DNA from: Trichostrongylus colubriformis
Taxonomy: Eukaryota; Nematoda; Chromadorea; Rhabditida; Trichostrongylidae
DNA length: 64,000 nucleotides
Reading direction: 5' to 3'
Assembly (NCBI GenBank): GCA_963978905.1
Contig: OZ022256.1
Location: 52,872,001-52,936,000 of the forward strand
Positions 47,701 through 57,123 of this stretch are shown here, piece by piece (position 1 is the stretch's first letter; the number at the start of each line of letters is the position of its first letter). The translations under genes and the position numbers were made by a program. The notes under the pieces are model-generated. The model was not told the origin of the DNA, ran no database searches, and was given only the letters and a program-made list of their open reading frames with translations.

Positions 47701-49765
47701 CCCAACTTTGCTGCGACGCGAGATATAATTTTCCCCCCATTCGCCTTCCGAGGCTCCTTATCAGCCCTTATCAGTTGCTATCACTTCCGATTCCTCACCG
47801 TTGATGTCCCCTTACTACCCCCTATATCACTTTAAAAATTCAGGGTCCCAACTTTGCTGCGACGCGAGATATGATTTTCCCCCCATTTGCCTTCCGAGGC
47901 TCCTTATCAGCCCTTATCAGTTGCTATCACTTCCGATTTCTCACCATTGATGTCCCTTTACTACCCCCTATATCACTTTAAAAATCCAGGGTCCCAACTT
48001 TGCTGCGACGCGAGATATAATTTTCCCCCCATTCGCCTCCCGAGGCTCCTTAACAGCCCTTATCAGTTGCTGTCATTTCCGATTCCTCACCATTGATGTC
48101 CCCTTACTACCCCCTATATCACTTTAAAAATCCAGGGTCCCAACTTTGCTGCGACGCGAGATATGATTTTCCCCCCATTCGCCTTCCGAGGCTCCTTATC
48201 AGCCCTTATCAGTTGCTATCACTTCCGATTCCTCACCGTTGATGTCCCCTTACTACCCCCTATATCACTTTAAAAATTCAGGGTCCCAACTTTGCTGCGA
48301 CGCGAGATATGATTTTCCCCCCATTCGCCTTCCGAGGCTCCTTATCAGCCCTTATCAGTTGCTATCACTTCCGATTTCTCACCATTGATGTCCCCTTACT
48401 ATCCCCTATATCACTTTAAAAATTCAGTGTCCCAGCTCTGCTGCGACGCGAGATATGATTTTCCCCCCATTCGCCTTCCGAGGCTCCTTATCAGCCCTTA
48501 TCAGTTGCTATCACTTCCGATTTCTCACCATTGATGTCCCCTTACTACCCCCTATATCACTTTAAAAATTCAGGGTCCCAGCTCTGCTGCGACGCGAGAT
48601 ATGATTTTCCCCCCATTCGCCTTCCGAGGCTCCTTATCAGCCCTTATCAGTTGCTATCACTTCCGATTTATCACCATTGCTACCCCCTATATCACTTTGA
48701 AAATTCAGGGTCCCAGCTTTGCTGCGACGCGAGATATGATTTTCCCCCCATTCGCCTTCCGAGGCTCCTTATCAGCCCTTATCAGTTGCTATCACTTCCG
48801 ATTTCTCACCATTGATGTCCCCTTACTATCCCCTATATCTTAAAAATTCAGTGTCCCAGCTCTGCTGCGACGCGAGATATGATTTTCCCCCCATTCGCCT
48901 TCCGAGGCTCCTTATCAGCCCTTATCAGTTGCTATCACTTCCGATTTCTCACCATTGATGTCCCCTTACTACCCCCTATATCACTTTAAAAATTCAGGGT
49001 CCCAGCTCTGCTGCGACGCGAGATATGATTTTCCCCCCATTCGCCTTCCGAGGCTCCTTATCAGCCCTTATCAGTTGCTATCACTTCCGATTTATCACCA
49101 TTGCTACCCCCTATATCACTTTGAAAATTCAGTGTCCCAGCTCTGCTGCGACGCGAGATATGATTTTCCCCCCATTCGCCTTCCGAAGCTCCTTATCAGC
49201 CCCTTATCAGATGCTATCACTTCCGTTCCCTCACCGTTGATGTCCCCTTACTACCCCCTATATGACCTTAAAAATCCAGGGTCCCAATTTTGCTGCGACG
49301 CGAGATATGATTTTCCCCCCATTCGCCTTCCGAGGCTCCTTATCAGCCCTTATCAGTTGCTATCACTTCCGATTCCTCACCGTTGATGTCCCCTTACTAC
49401 CCCCTATATCACTTTAAAAATTCAGGGTCCCAACTTTGCTGCGACGCGAGATATGATTTTCCCCCCATTCGCCTTCCGAGGCTCCTTATCAGCCCTTATC
49501 AGTTGCTATCACTTCCGATTTCTCACCATTGATGTCCCCTTACTATCCCCTATATCTTAAAAATTCAGTGTCCCAGCTCTGCTGCGACGCGAGATATGAT
49601 TTTCCCCCCATTCGCCTTCCGAGGCTCCTTATCAGCCCTTATCAGTTGCTATCACTTCCGATTTCTCACCATTGATGTCCCCTTACTACCCCCTATATCA
49701 CTTTAAAAATTCAGGGTCCCAGCTCTACTGCGACGCGAGATATGAATTTCGTGACAGACAGACAG

Positions 49766-49799
<34 letters not shown>

Positions 49800-50040
49800 T
49801 AAGCCGATTATATATAGTAGTGATCACTTTAAAAATTCAGGGTCCCAACTTCGCTGCGACGCGAGATATGATTTTCCCCCCATTCGCCTTCCGAGGCTCC
49901 TTATCAGCCCTTATCAGTTGCTATCACTTCCGATTTCTCACCATTGATGTCCCCTTACTACCCCCATATCACTTTAAAAATTCAGGGTCCCAGCTCTACT
50001 GCGACGCGAGATATGAATTTCGTGACAGACAGACAGACAG

Positions 50041-50074
<34 letters not shown>

Positions 50075-51625
50075 TAAGCCGATTATATATAGTAGTGATC
50101 ACTTTAAAAATTCAGGGTCCCAACTTTGCTGCGACGCGAGATATGATTTTCCCCCCATTCGCCTTCCGAGGCTCCTTATCAGCCCTTATCAGTTGCTATC
50201 ACTTCCGATTTCTCACCATTGATGTCCCCTTACTATCCCCTATATCACTTTAAAAATTCAGTGTCCCAGCTCTGCTGCGACGCGAGATATGATTTTCCCC
50301 CCATTCGCCTTCCGAGGCTCCTTATCAGCCCTTATCAGTTGCTATCACTTCCGATTTCTCACCATTGATGTCCCCTTACTATCCCCTATATCACTTTAAA
50401 AATTCAGTGTCCCAGCTCTGCTGCGACGCGAGATATGATTTTCCCCCCATTCGCCTTCCGAGGCTCCTTATCAGCCCTTATCAGTTGCTATCACTTCCGA
50501 TTTATCACCATTGATGTCCCCTTACTACCCCCTATATCACTTTAGAAATTCAGGGTCCCAGCTTTGCTGCGACGCGAGATATGAATTTTCCCCCATTCGC
50601 CTTCCGAAGCTCCTTATCAGCCCCTTATCAGATGCTATCACTTCCGTTCCCTCACCGTTGATGTCCCCTTACTACCCCCTATATGACCTTAAAAATCCAG
50701 GGTCCCAATTTTGCTGCGACGCGAGATATGATTTTCCCCCCATTCGCCTTCCGAGGCTCCTTATCAGCCCTTATCAGTTGCTATCACTTCCGGTTCCTCA
50801 CCGTTGATGTCCCCTTACTACCCCCTATATCACTTTAAAAATTCAGGGTCCCAACTTTGCTGCGACGCGAGATATGATTTTCCCCCCATTCGCCTTCCGA
50901 GGCTCCTTATCAGCCCTTATCAGTTGCTATCACTTCCGATTTCTCACCATTGATGTCCCCTTACTATCCCCTATATCTTAAAAATTCAGTGTCCCAGCTC
51001 TGCTGCGACGCGAGATATGATTTTCCCCCCATTCGCCTTCCGAGGCTCCTTATCAGCCCCTTATCAGATGCTATCACTTCCGTTCCCTCACCGTTGATGT
51101 CCCCTTACTACCCCCTATATGACCTTAAAAATCCAGGGTCCCAATTTTGCTGCGACGCGAGATATGATTTTCCCCCCATTCGCCTTCCGAGGCTCCTTAT
51201 CAGCCCTTATCAGTTGCTATCACTTCCGGTTCCTCACCGTTGATGTCCCCTTACTACCCCCTATATCACTTTAAAAATTCAGGGTCCCAACTTTGCTGCG
51301 ACGCGAGATATGATTTTCCCCCCATTCGCCTTCCGAGGCTCCTTATCAGCCCTTATCAGTTGCTATCACTTCCGATTTCTCACCATTGATGTCCCCTTAC
51401 TATCCCCTATATCACTTTAAAAATTCAGTGTCCCAGCTCTGCTGCGACGCGAGATATGATTTTCCCCCCATTCGCCTTCCGAGGCTCCTTATCAGCCCTT
51501 ATCAGTTGCTATCACTTCCGATTTCTCACCATTGATGTCCCCTTACTACCCCCTATATCACTTTAAAAATTCAGGGTCCCAGCTCTACTGCGACGCGAGA
51601 TATGAATTTCGTGACAGACAGACAG

Positions 51626-51659
<34 letters not shown>

Positions 51660-52043
51660 TAAGCCGATTATATATAGTAGTGATCACTTTAAAAATTCAG
51701 GGTCCCAACTTCGCTGCGACGCGAGATATGATTTTCCCCCCATTCGCCTTCCGAGGCTCCTTATCAGCCCTTATCAGTTGCTATCACTTCCGATTTCTCA
51801 CCATTGATGTCCCCTTACTATCCCCTATATCACTTTAAAAATTCAGTGTCCCAGCTCTGCTGCGACGCGAGATATGATTTTCCCCCCATTCGCCTTCCGA
51901 GGCTCCTTATCAGCCCTTATCAGTTGCTATCACTTCCGATTTCTCACCATTGATGTCCCCTTACTACCCCCTATATCACTTTAAAAATTCAGGGTCCCAG
52001 CTCTACTGCGACGCGAGATATGAATTCCGTGACAGACAGACAG

Positions 52044-52077
<34 letters not shown>

Positions 52078-53465
52078 TAAGCCGATTATATATAGTAGTG
52101 ATAGTAGGGACGTCCTAAATGGATTAGCTTTTTGGTACTCGCTGGGACCAGTTGGACCCTTCGACGGGTTCAGACCGGGAGAATAAATTTGTTTAATCCA
52201 AACCTTTGCAATAGCGGGTGCTCCTATTTTGATTGGAAGTACTTCTTATCTGCTACATCAATACAAGGCTTCGACTGATTGGGAAAGGTGGCAGGTGTCG
52301 GCAGTGCGAGTAATGCCCAGACTCATACATAGCCCCATCCTCAAAATGTTGCAGATACCATAGTCTGCAGAGAATTCCTACATCGCGCTTCCTCCCTCTC
52401 AAGGACTCCCAAATCAACGTTCGACCTTGAGGACATCATTTTCTCTAGTTGTCAGCACCAGTATTTTCTCCTGTTGTTATGCATCATTTGTTTCGTGTAG
52501 GAAATAAAACTCAATTCAGGGAATCAATAGCATCAAAAATTATGGAGTATTTACATGGCGATACGATACTTTTCTGGAATGTCGAAAGCGAAAAACTCGA
52601 AAAGTGAGTGATATTCTTTGTTTGGTTGAGACCTAGAGAAGAACTGATTAATTGACACTTGCTTCATCATCATCTTCATCGATCCATTTCCAGATATCAG
52701 AAGCAGTATTGGCAGCCGGTAATCGACAATGCAAACGAGGGACTCGGCACGTCTTTGAAGCCATTCACAAATCTTTTTGGTAAGAGACTACGAGTTCTCT
52801 GTTTGGTTTCATTCTTCTCTTGGATCTCCCTTTTCATTTTACTCAGTGATTCTATGATAAACCCAGTTGTTGCATGGCGCTCTAAATATTGACTTCAGGT
52901 GGTGATACCATTTCTTCGGTTGATGCAAGCAAAGTCGAAAAGTGGCTGAAGTCTTACAACTTTTGGGCATTGACGGGTATGCAGTATGCTGTGGAATCGG
53001 TTAAGAGTGTTCTGCTTCCTTATTCGGTTGTCACCTTCAAGCTAGGTGCTTCGGAAGCGGTCCACAGTGCATTAATAGAACAGAAGGCGCAGGCAGAGAC
53101 ATGGGGAGCAGTGAGTTGCACTTGTTGTTTTTTTCTGAGAACGGTGCATGTATGTGGGAAAAGTCGAAGAGCCGTTTCTGAGCGTTTCGCGATTCTTCAC
53201 TTTCCGTGCTATCAATGACGATAAGAACTGGTTTATTCTTTGTTTTTGTACCTTTTCGCTGTATTAGTGGTTACATTACTTCGTGAATTGCTTATTTTGC
53301 AATTTCTGAGGTAATTCCAGCATTTAGAGTATTCCTTGATGTATAACGAGTTTTCAGGTAGAGTGGTCTCATGGAATTGAGGAACAGGAACTTACTTCGC
53401 GCTTATGTGCCGGAGCACTTTTCGTTTACATGAATAGCAATACGATCACGAAAATGAGATTTTAA
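38775..53465 (+). CDS. ATPAF2: Mitochondrial F1-ATPase assembly factor ATP12/ATPAF2
   Basis: Seven exons (38775-38864, 40372-40470, 45238-45368, 52520-52603, 52694-52779, 52899-53110, 53358-53465; TAA) give 269 residues, close to the 289 of human ATPAF2. The start MFARFLSRRFAASSPSASAS is Arg/Ser/Ala-rich and lacks acids, as in a matrix-targeting presequence. VFKVALDGRMLKTQSGKIL and LALAIAEEWSSQEEFL are typical of the ATP12 family. The C-terminal part has KVEKWLKSYNFWALTGMQ and VEWSHGIEEQEL. The protein chaperones the alpha subunit into the F1 complex. It starts 668 bp after the carbonic anhydrase stop on the same strand, so co-transcription is possible. The coding sequence is intact although introns 2 and 3 total about 12 kb of mostly repeats. 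Confidence 0.9.
39098..39968 (-). mobile_element. Decayed, internally deleted mariner element
   Basis: The right end AAAAATCCTACAAGACTTTTGGGACAACCTAA is flanked by TA, and the left end has a degenerate inverted counterpart, TTAAGTTGTAAAAAAGCC then TTGTAGGATTTTT. On the minus strand, pieces of mariner transposase are legible, including LYDNASSHIAKSTQAKLKEL around the second catalytic Asp. At about 870 bp it is shorter than the copy at 43743. Frames are broken. It lies in intron 1 of the ATP12 gene. Confidence 0.85.
40007..40256. repeat. Short diverged direct repeat
   Basis: AGGAAACTA followed by CTTGCGCGACACCATTTC and TACACGGA occurs at about 40010-40052 and again at about 40211-40257. The copies are in the same orientation, about 200 bp apart. 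In intron 1 of the ATP12 gene; origin unknown. Confidence 0.6.
41153..41325. repeat. Foldback element, family F copy 2
   Basis: Ends GTGTGCCATTAGGACCAGAAAT and GAATTTTCTGCCGTAATGGCATAC are inverted relatives of those at 25041-25255. In intron 2 of the ATP12 gene. Confidence 0.65.
42899..43036. mobile_element. Tc1-type MITE, 138 bp including TA ends
   Basis: TACAGTCCATTTCG at the left and CGAAATGGACTGTA at the right are perfect inverted ends. They start with CAGT next to TA, as Tc1-family elements do. A second inverted block, GATAGGGTGTGGCC / GGCCACGCCCTATC, lies inside. No coding capacity. In intron 2 of the ATP12 gene. Confidence 0.85.
43743..44993 (-). mobile_element. Near full-length mariner transposon, transposase frameshifted
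   Basis: 1251 bp with inverted ends TTAGGCTGTCCCAAAAGTC and GACTTTTGGGACAACCTAA, flanked by TA. The minus strand reads as mariner transposase split over at least three frames: an N-terminal part with MSYETVRRWFISFSNGEIDM and EDKPRTGRP; a C-terminal part with PLHDNAHPYVAKCTQAKLQE and then PYSPDIAPSDHHL, the last two Asp of the D,D34D triad. It is therefore a relic. It is a longer relative of 39098-39968. Confidence 0.92.
46001..46125. repeat. Cluster of four GC-rich hairpins
   Basis: Four perfect inverted repeats lie back to back: 46001-46018 with 46023-46040 (18 bp, TGAC loop); 46042-46051 with 46055-46064 (10 bp, TTC loop); 46067-46072 with 46076-46081 (6 bp, TAA loop); 46100-46110 with 46115-46125 (11 bp, TGAC loop). 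They follow directly after a GACGG tract and TATATACTA motif, at the diverged left edge of the satellite. Confidence 0.92.
49743..49823. repeat. (GACA)n microsatellite terminus inside the satellite
   Basis: GTGACAGACAGACAGACAG continues to AGACTAAGCCGATTATATAT and AGTAGTGATCAC, after which the 146-bp repeat resumes. The same insert is at 50020-50100, 51604-51685 and 52023-52102, and a GACGG version is at 45944-45998. Confidence 0.85.
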
Positions 53466-53627
53466 AGGACCCATTTAGGTTGCATTTTACGGTACGGTCT
53501 TGTAATTTATTGTGTTTCAAAGATGTTAATTCTGCAATCTGGCAACATTTAAATTCTACCTTTTTTTTCGTGAGCCATACATTGCTTCGAACTAGCCCGT
53601 CTAATTTTGTTTTATATTTCAGTGGTA

Positions 53628-53887
53628 CCGGGCTTACTGGGGCGTGTGCAGATATGACAGCGAATCGCTCCGCGGCGTCTCACTCGCGGCGCCACCGGTA
53701 CGACTCGCCGTATCGATTGCCCTTGGAAGCCGGCCGAGCGTGACTGCGCCACGTCTGCGCTTTCACTCATGCCACACTGCCTCGCTTGAAGGCTGCCATG
53801 CCCTGCCACTGGCACTCGCACAAGCCGCGCCGCTCGCCGCGGGCGGCCACGCGATTCGCTGTCATATCCGCACACGCCCGGCTTACT
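53628..53887. repeat. Foldback element, family E copy 3
   Basis: Ends CGGGCTTACTGGGGCGTGTG followed by CAGATATGACAGCGAATCGC, and inverted GCGATTCGCTGTCATATCCG followed by CACACGCCCGGCTTACTG. The interior shares CGCTTGAAGGCTGCCATGCC with 27984-28225. Confidence 0.8.
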
Positions 53888-56520
53888 GTTATACCTATTA
53901 TTGATTTTTCTCTTATTGCTTCTTACCCAAGAACCTTTTCCAGACAACGATTTTATTTTATAAACAACCTTTTCTGCTATTTATTTTCTTTTATGACTTA
54001 TATTTTGTTAAATAATTGTGTTTCGGAAACTCAGGATTTAGGTGCTGAGAATGAATTGAATCTGTTTCATAGTGAACATCGTTTGGCGGCTGTTTTTTTC
54101 TGACACTTACTGTAGGTTTCTGTAAGAGACTTAGGCTTAACACAGGTAGCATTAGACAGGTGATCGACTAAGTGCTTAGGATTCTTACTTTACTGGTTTT
54201 TGTTGTCTGCGAGCCTTCGGTAATTCGTGTGACTTGATTATTCTGTTGTTCATTAATATGTTGTTCCATTCTTGATATCTCCTCAAGTTTTTTGTAACTA
54301 TGAACAGATTTTTTTCTGGTTATGTATGTTTGCGTGAATGGTGATTTTGATCGCTCGTCGTTAGTCTGAAGGCTGAAGGTTCGAATCCTTTACTGGCCGA
54401 TCGGTAATCATGCAATGAAACGTATGGTGCATGCTTAGAGGGCTATCATCGCTAATAACTATTCTCTCTATCTTTTTTTCAACGCCGATATAGCATTTGA
54501 CTTTTTTTGCAAAAATGCATTAAGGCAGACATGTAATAGTTGTCGATTTGAATAAAGTGAGTCGATCTCAAATTGCTTGCAGAATTGCATGGTGGGCGTG
54601 GTTAGCTCAGTATCTCTTTTCCGAGTACAAGTCAGAGAAGCGGAGCAGCACTCTTTGTTTGTGTTCTACTCACCCTAGCAACATAACTTATTTATTCTCT
54701 TTTAATTATAAGATTGTATAGAATCATCATATACAGGCAGGAAATGAGTTCATCATAATGGTCCCTAATATATTCGAAAAATCAGTAGTAATCAATTGTC
54801 CTATCGGTGGAAGGGTCTTGTATCAGAATTTCAGAAATCACTATTGATGTCGAACTTCACCGTGTGATAGACACATGCAGCATAGTCGTCACGAGGAGTG
54901 CATAACGATTCGATCGATTTGAGCAACGTGTTCTATAACGGTTATTGATTTTACGCGCCTACTACGCTGTATTCTATATAGGAATTCTTGTATAGCATTG
55001 ATTCAGCGACGAGTAATTTCAAGGGTAAAAGTAAGGGTGTAAATGTGTATTTGATAGTAATATTGATTAGTTTCACGTACTCGATAGGAATAGCTTACAC
55101 CTCGCTTGCTGGTGTACGTATGGCACATCTTTTGGCATTGTTGTCGTCGGTTAACGTCCAATTCCGATCTGTCCATCACATGAACAACGGCTGTTAGAAT
55201 ACCCTGGAATGATGCACTTTGATGTCAGCTGTCTACTACCTCTACTACCGTAGTTCTACTGTAGAATATGTATTCGCTATTTATACAGCTATAGCATGCA
55301 GAGAAGGATGGAGAAAGTTGGTAACAGCCTTAGATGCTAGCTTGTGCGTAGTCTGCTGGGCCTTTATTTAAGCTATGTCGAGTACTCAGCAGCGTGTACA
55401 GTACACACCGCATCCTCTTACTTTGTCGGTGCAAAGTATGAACGCGGAGTAAGGACGGGCTAGCTGGGTTAAGCTGGAAGACGAAGGTAAAGTGGTACTG
55501 GCTCATTGTCAGTGAGAGGGGCCTTGAACGGCTTTTGCAGTCGGCACCGTTGAAAGCAACCCTGCAACTTATCTCGCGCTAAATGGTGCAGTGACGCAGT
55601 GTGAAGAGAGGTGTTCCACACCTGCACACTTATGGGATCGGAGCCACTTTGCGGCAAGCTTTTGCTAATCAGCGTAATCTCTTATCAGTCTGCATCCTCT
55701 TACTTGAATGTTTCCCATAGGCATCCTTTAAGAAAGAAGATGCAAAGTACGATACATCTGTGGTTGGGCTCCATGACAAAGACCACCGTGTCGAACTCGT
55801 CCAAGGTGTGTAAGATTCGTCGTCATTGGTCGGTCGATGGATCATCTCACCTTCGGTGCTTGGAAGTGAGATTTTCAAAGTATAGGTGTCTAACCAAAGC
55901 AGAAGTGAGTGCTTTCGAAACGCTTTGAAGACGGGCCAGCTGGGTAAAGCCGGCTGTGCCATTTTTGGGAAAGCACCGACCCTTTAACCCCTAAAGCCAA
56001 GTGGTCGAAGGGAACGTCGGGTCCCTCTGTTATCAGCGATCGTGAAACCTGATGGGGACGAACTGCTGATCAATTTTGTGGTCGCAGTCCTCGCCTCAGG
56101 GTGTAGGAGAGGAGTACCTGATCAATAGATGTTTCATAACGATTTTTGTTCTGCACCGACCGATCTGATGTCAAAAATCCTCTCGGTGCCATCGATTTCG
56201 ATGAAGTCACCATTAGCGCAAGTTGCATATGCCCATGTTCCGCAACGTCTACCTGCGTCGCCCAGTGGCACAGGTATTGATTGATAATCAGTTCAAACCA
56301 TTATCAACATATCCCCACAGGCCAGGCACGTTGGCATTGTCCGTGACTATTCTTTTTCCGATTTCGTAGCATCTGTCTCCTGCGACGACCCGATTTCCGA
56401 ATTCTCTTCATTTTACTTGTGCAGAAAGTTTGGGGTGGAATTCACTTGACTTTTCTTTATTCAATAGCAAGCTTGAGTTATGTTCACTGTGTGAGGTAGT
56501 GTTTTACCCGAAATTAAAAT

Positions 56521-56830
56521 TTACCCCAAAAACTTTGAGTTTGCAAGCCACTTTTCAGCCTTCCAGCGATCACAACAGCCTCGCAAAAAAAACTTTTACA
56601 AAAGATGAGCAGTTAATTAGGGAGTTTGTCAAAGAAACCTCCGTCTCCCTTAAAATCGACACCTCTGCTGTCGTGATGTTCGTTCGTAACCTTCTGCATC
56701 CCACCGAAACACTTCCACAAGTCAAAAACCAAAAATCGAGCACTTATCGGTTCCGCTCCGGGAACGCGCCACGTATTTCACATCATTTTTGCGTCGCAGC
56801 AGCATTTGAAGGTGCGTTTAGCTGCAAACA
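56521..56830 (+). CDS. Possible unassigned exon
   Basis: A long open frame (from about 56430) has a good acceptor (cacttttcag at about 56550) and a possible donor (gtgcgt at about 56813). Between them it reads AKKTFTKDEQLIREFVKETS and on through about 85 residues with mixed hydrophobic and charged composition. A second fragment at 55720-55809 (ASFKKEDAKYDTSVVGLHDK) lies upstream on the same strand. The two were not joined in a consistent frame and no family is recognised. It may be a degraded gene or mobile-element piece. Confidence 0.22.
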
Positions 56831-57123
56831 TGGATTTGCGAAGCCACTCAAGTTCTCGTATAATTCCCAGTTTTTTCTCGAAACCATTCTTTTTTTGTGA
56901 ACGTAAGGCGTTACTGGAGGTTAGAAGGTATACCCTGCCTTCTATTTGATCCTACCGAATACAGTGAGTGGAAAGATGCTTTTTTCAAGAATCGCCGACA
57001 TCAACCTTTTTCTTTGCTCATCTTCATAATGATGTTGATAACAACAAAACATGTCCATCTCCTAATATTTGTCTTCTACAGTATGCAACGCGCTTCTGAT
57101 TTACTTCACATAAAGATTATTGA

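Larger units (their letters stand above)
45560..52105. repeat. 146-bp satellite array, over 40 units, in ATP12 intron 3
   Basis: CTGCGACGCGAGATATGA recurs at exactly 146-bp steps through most of the block (for example 47711, 47857, 48003). Each unit also carries CATTCGCCTTCCGAGGCTCC, CTTATCAGTTGCTATCACTT and TATATCACTTTAAAAAT. Several multi-unit blocks (for example 48531-49240 and 50511-51243) are near copies, so higher-order duplication has occurred. Units at the left edge are more diverged. At five points a unit is interrupted by a (GACA)n tract with a TATATATAGTAGTGAT end. Apparent proteins of 70-143 residues across the block are the repeat read in frame, since 146 is not a multiple of 3 and stops fall at regular intervals. 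Confidence 0.95.
53466..57123. other. Spacer between ATP12 and the minus-strand secreted gene
   Basis: About 3.7 kb. Apart from the foldback at 53628-53887, only fragments of possible coding sequence are seen (55720-55809 and 56521-56830, listed separately or in findings). AT-rich DNA at 53890-55300 shows nothing recognisable. Confidence 0.4.

Noticed and set aside
45560..52105. Regular repeat array considered as CRISPR-like
   Set aside because: Units are contiguous near-identical 146-bp repeats without variable spacers, in a eukaryotic intron.
45576..52186. Many overlapping 63-143-residue frames with PPFAFRGSL / CCDARYDFPPI motifs, resembling a repetitive protein gene
   Set aside because: They are the 146-bp satellite read through; 146 is not divisible by 3, the motifs recur in shifting frames, and they stop at regular intervals.
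54325..54397. tRNA gene suggested by GGTTCGAATCC at 54378-54388
   Set aside because: The 3' ACTGGCC has no complementary 5' acceptor strand and no convincing anticodon arm; at most a tRNA-derived remnant.
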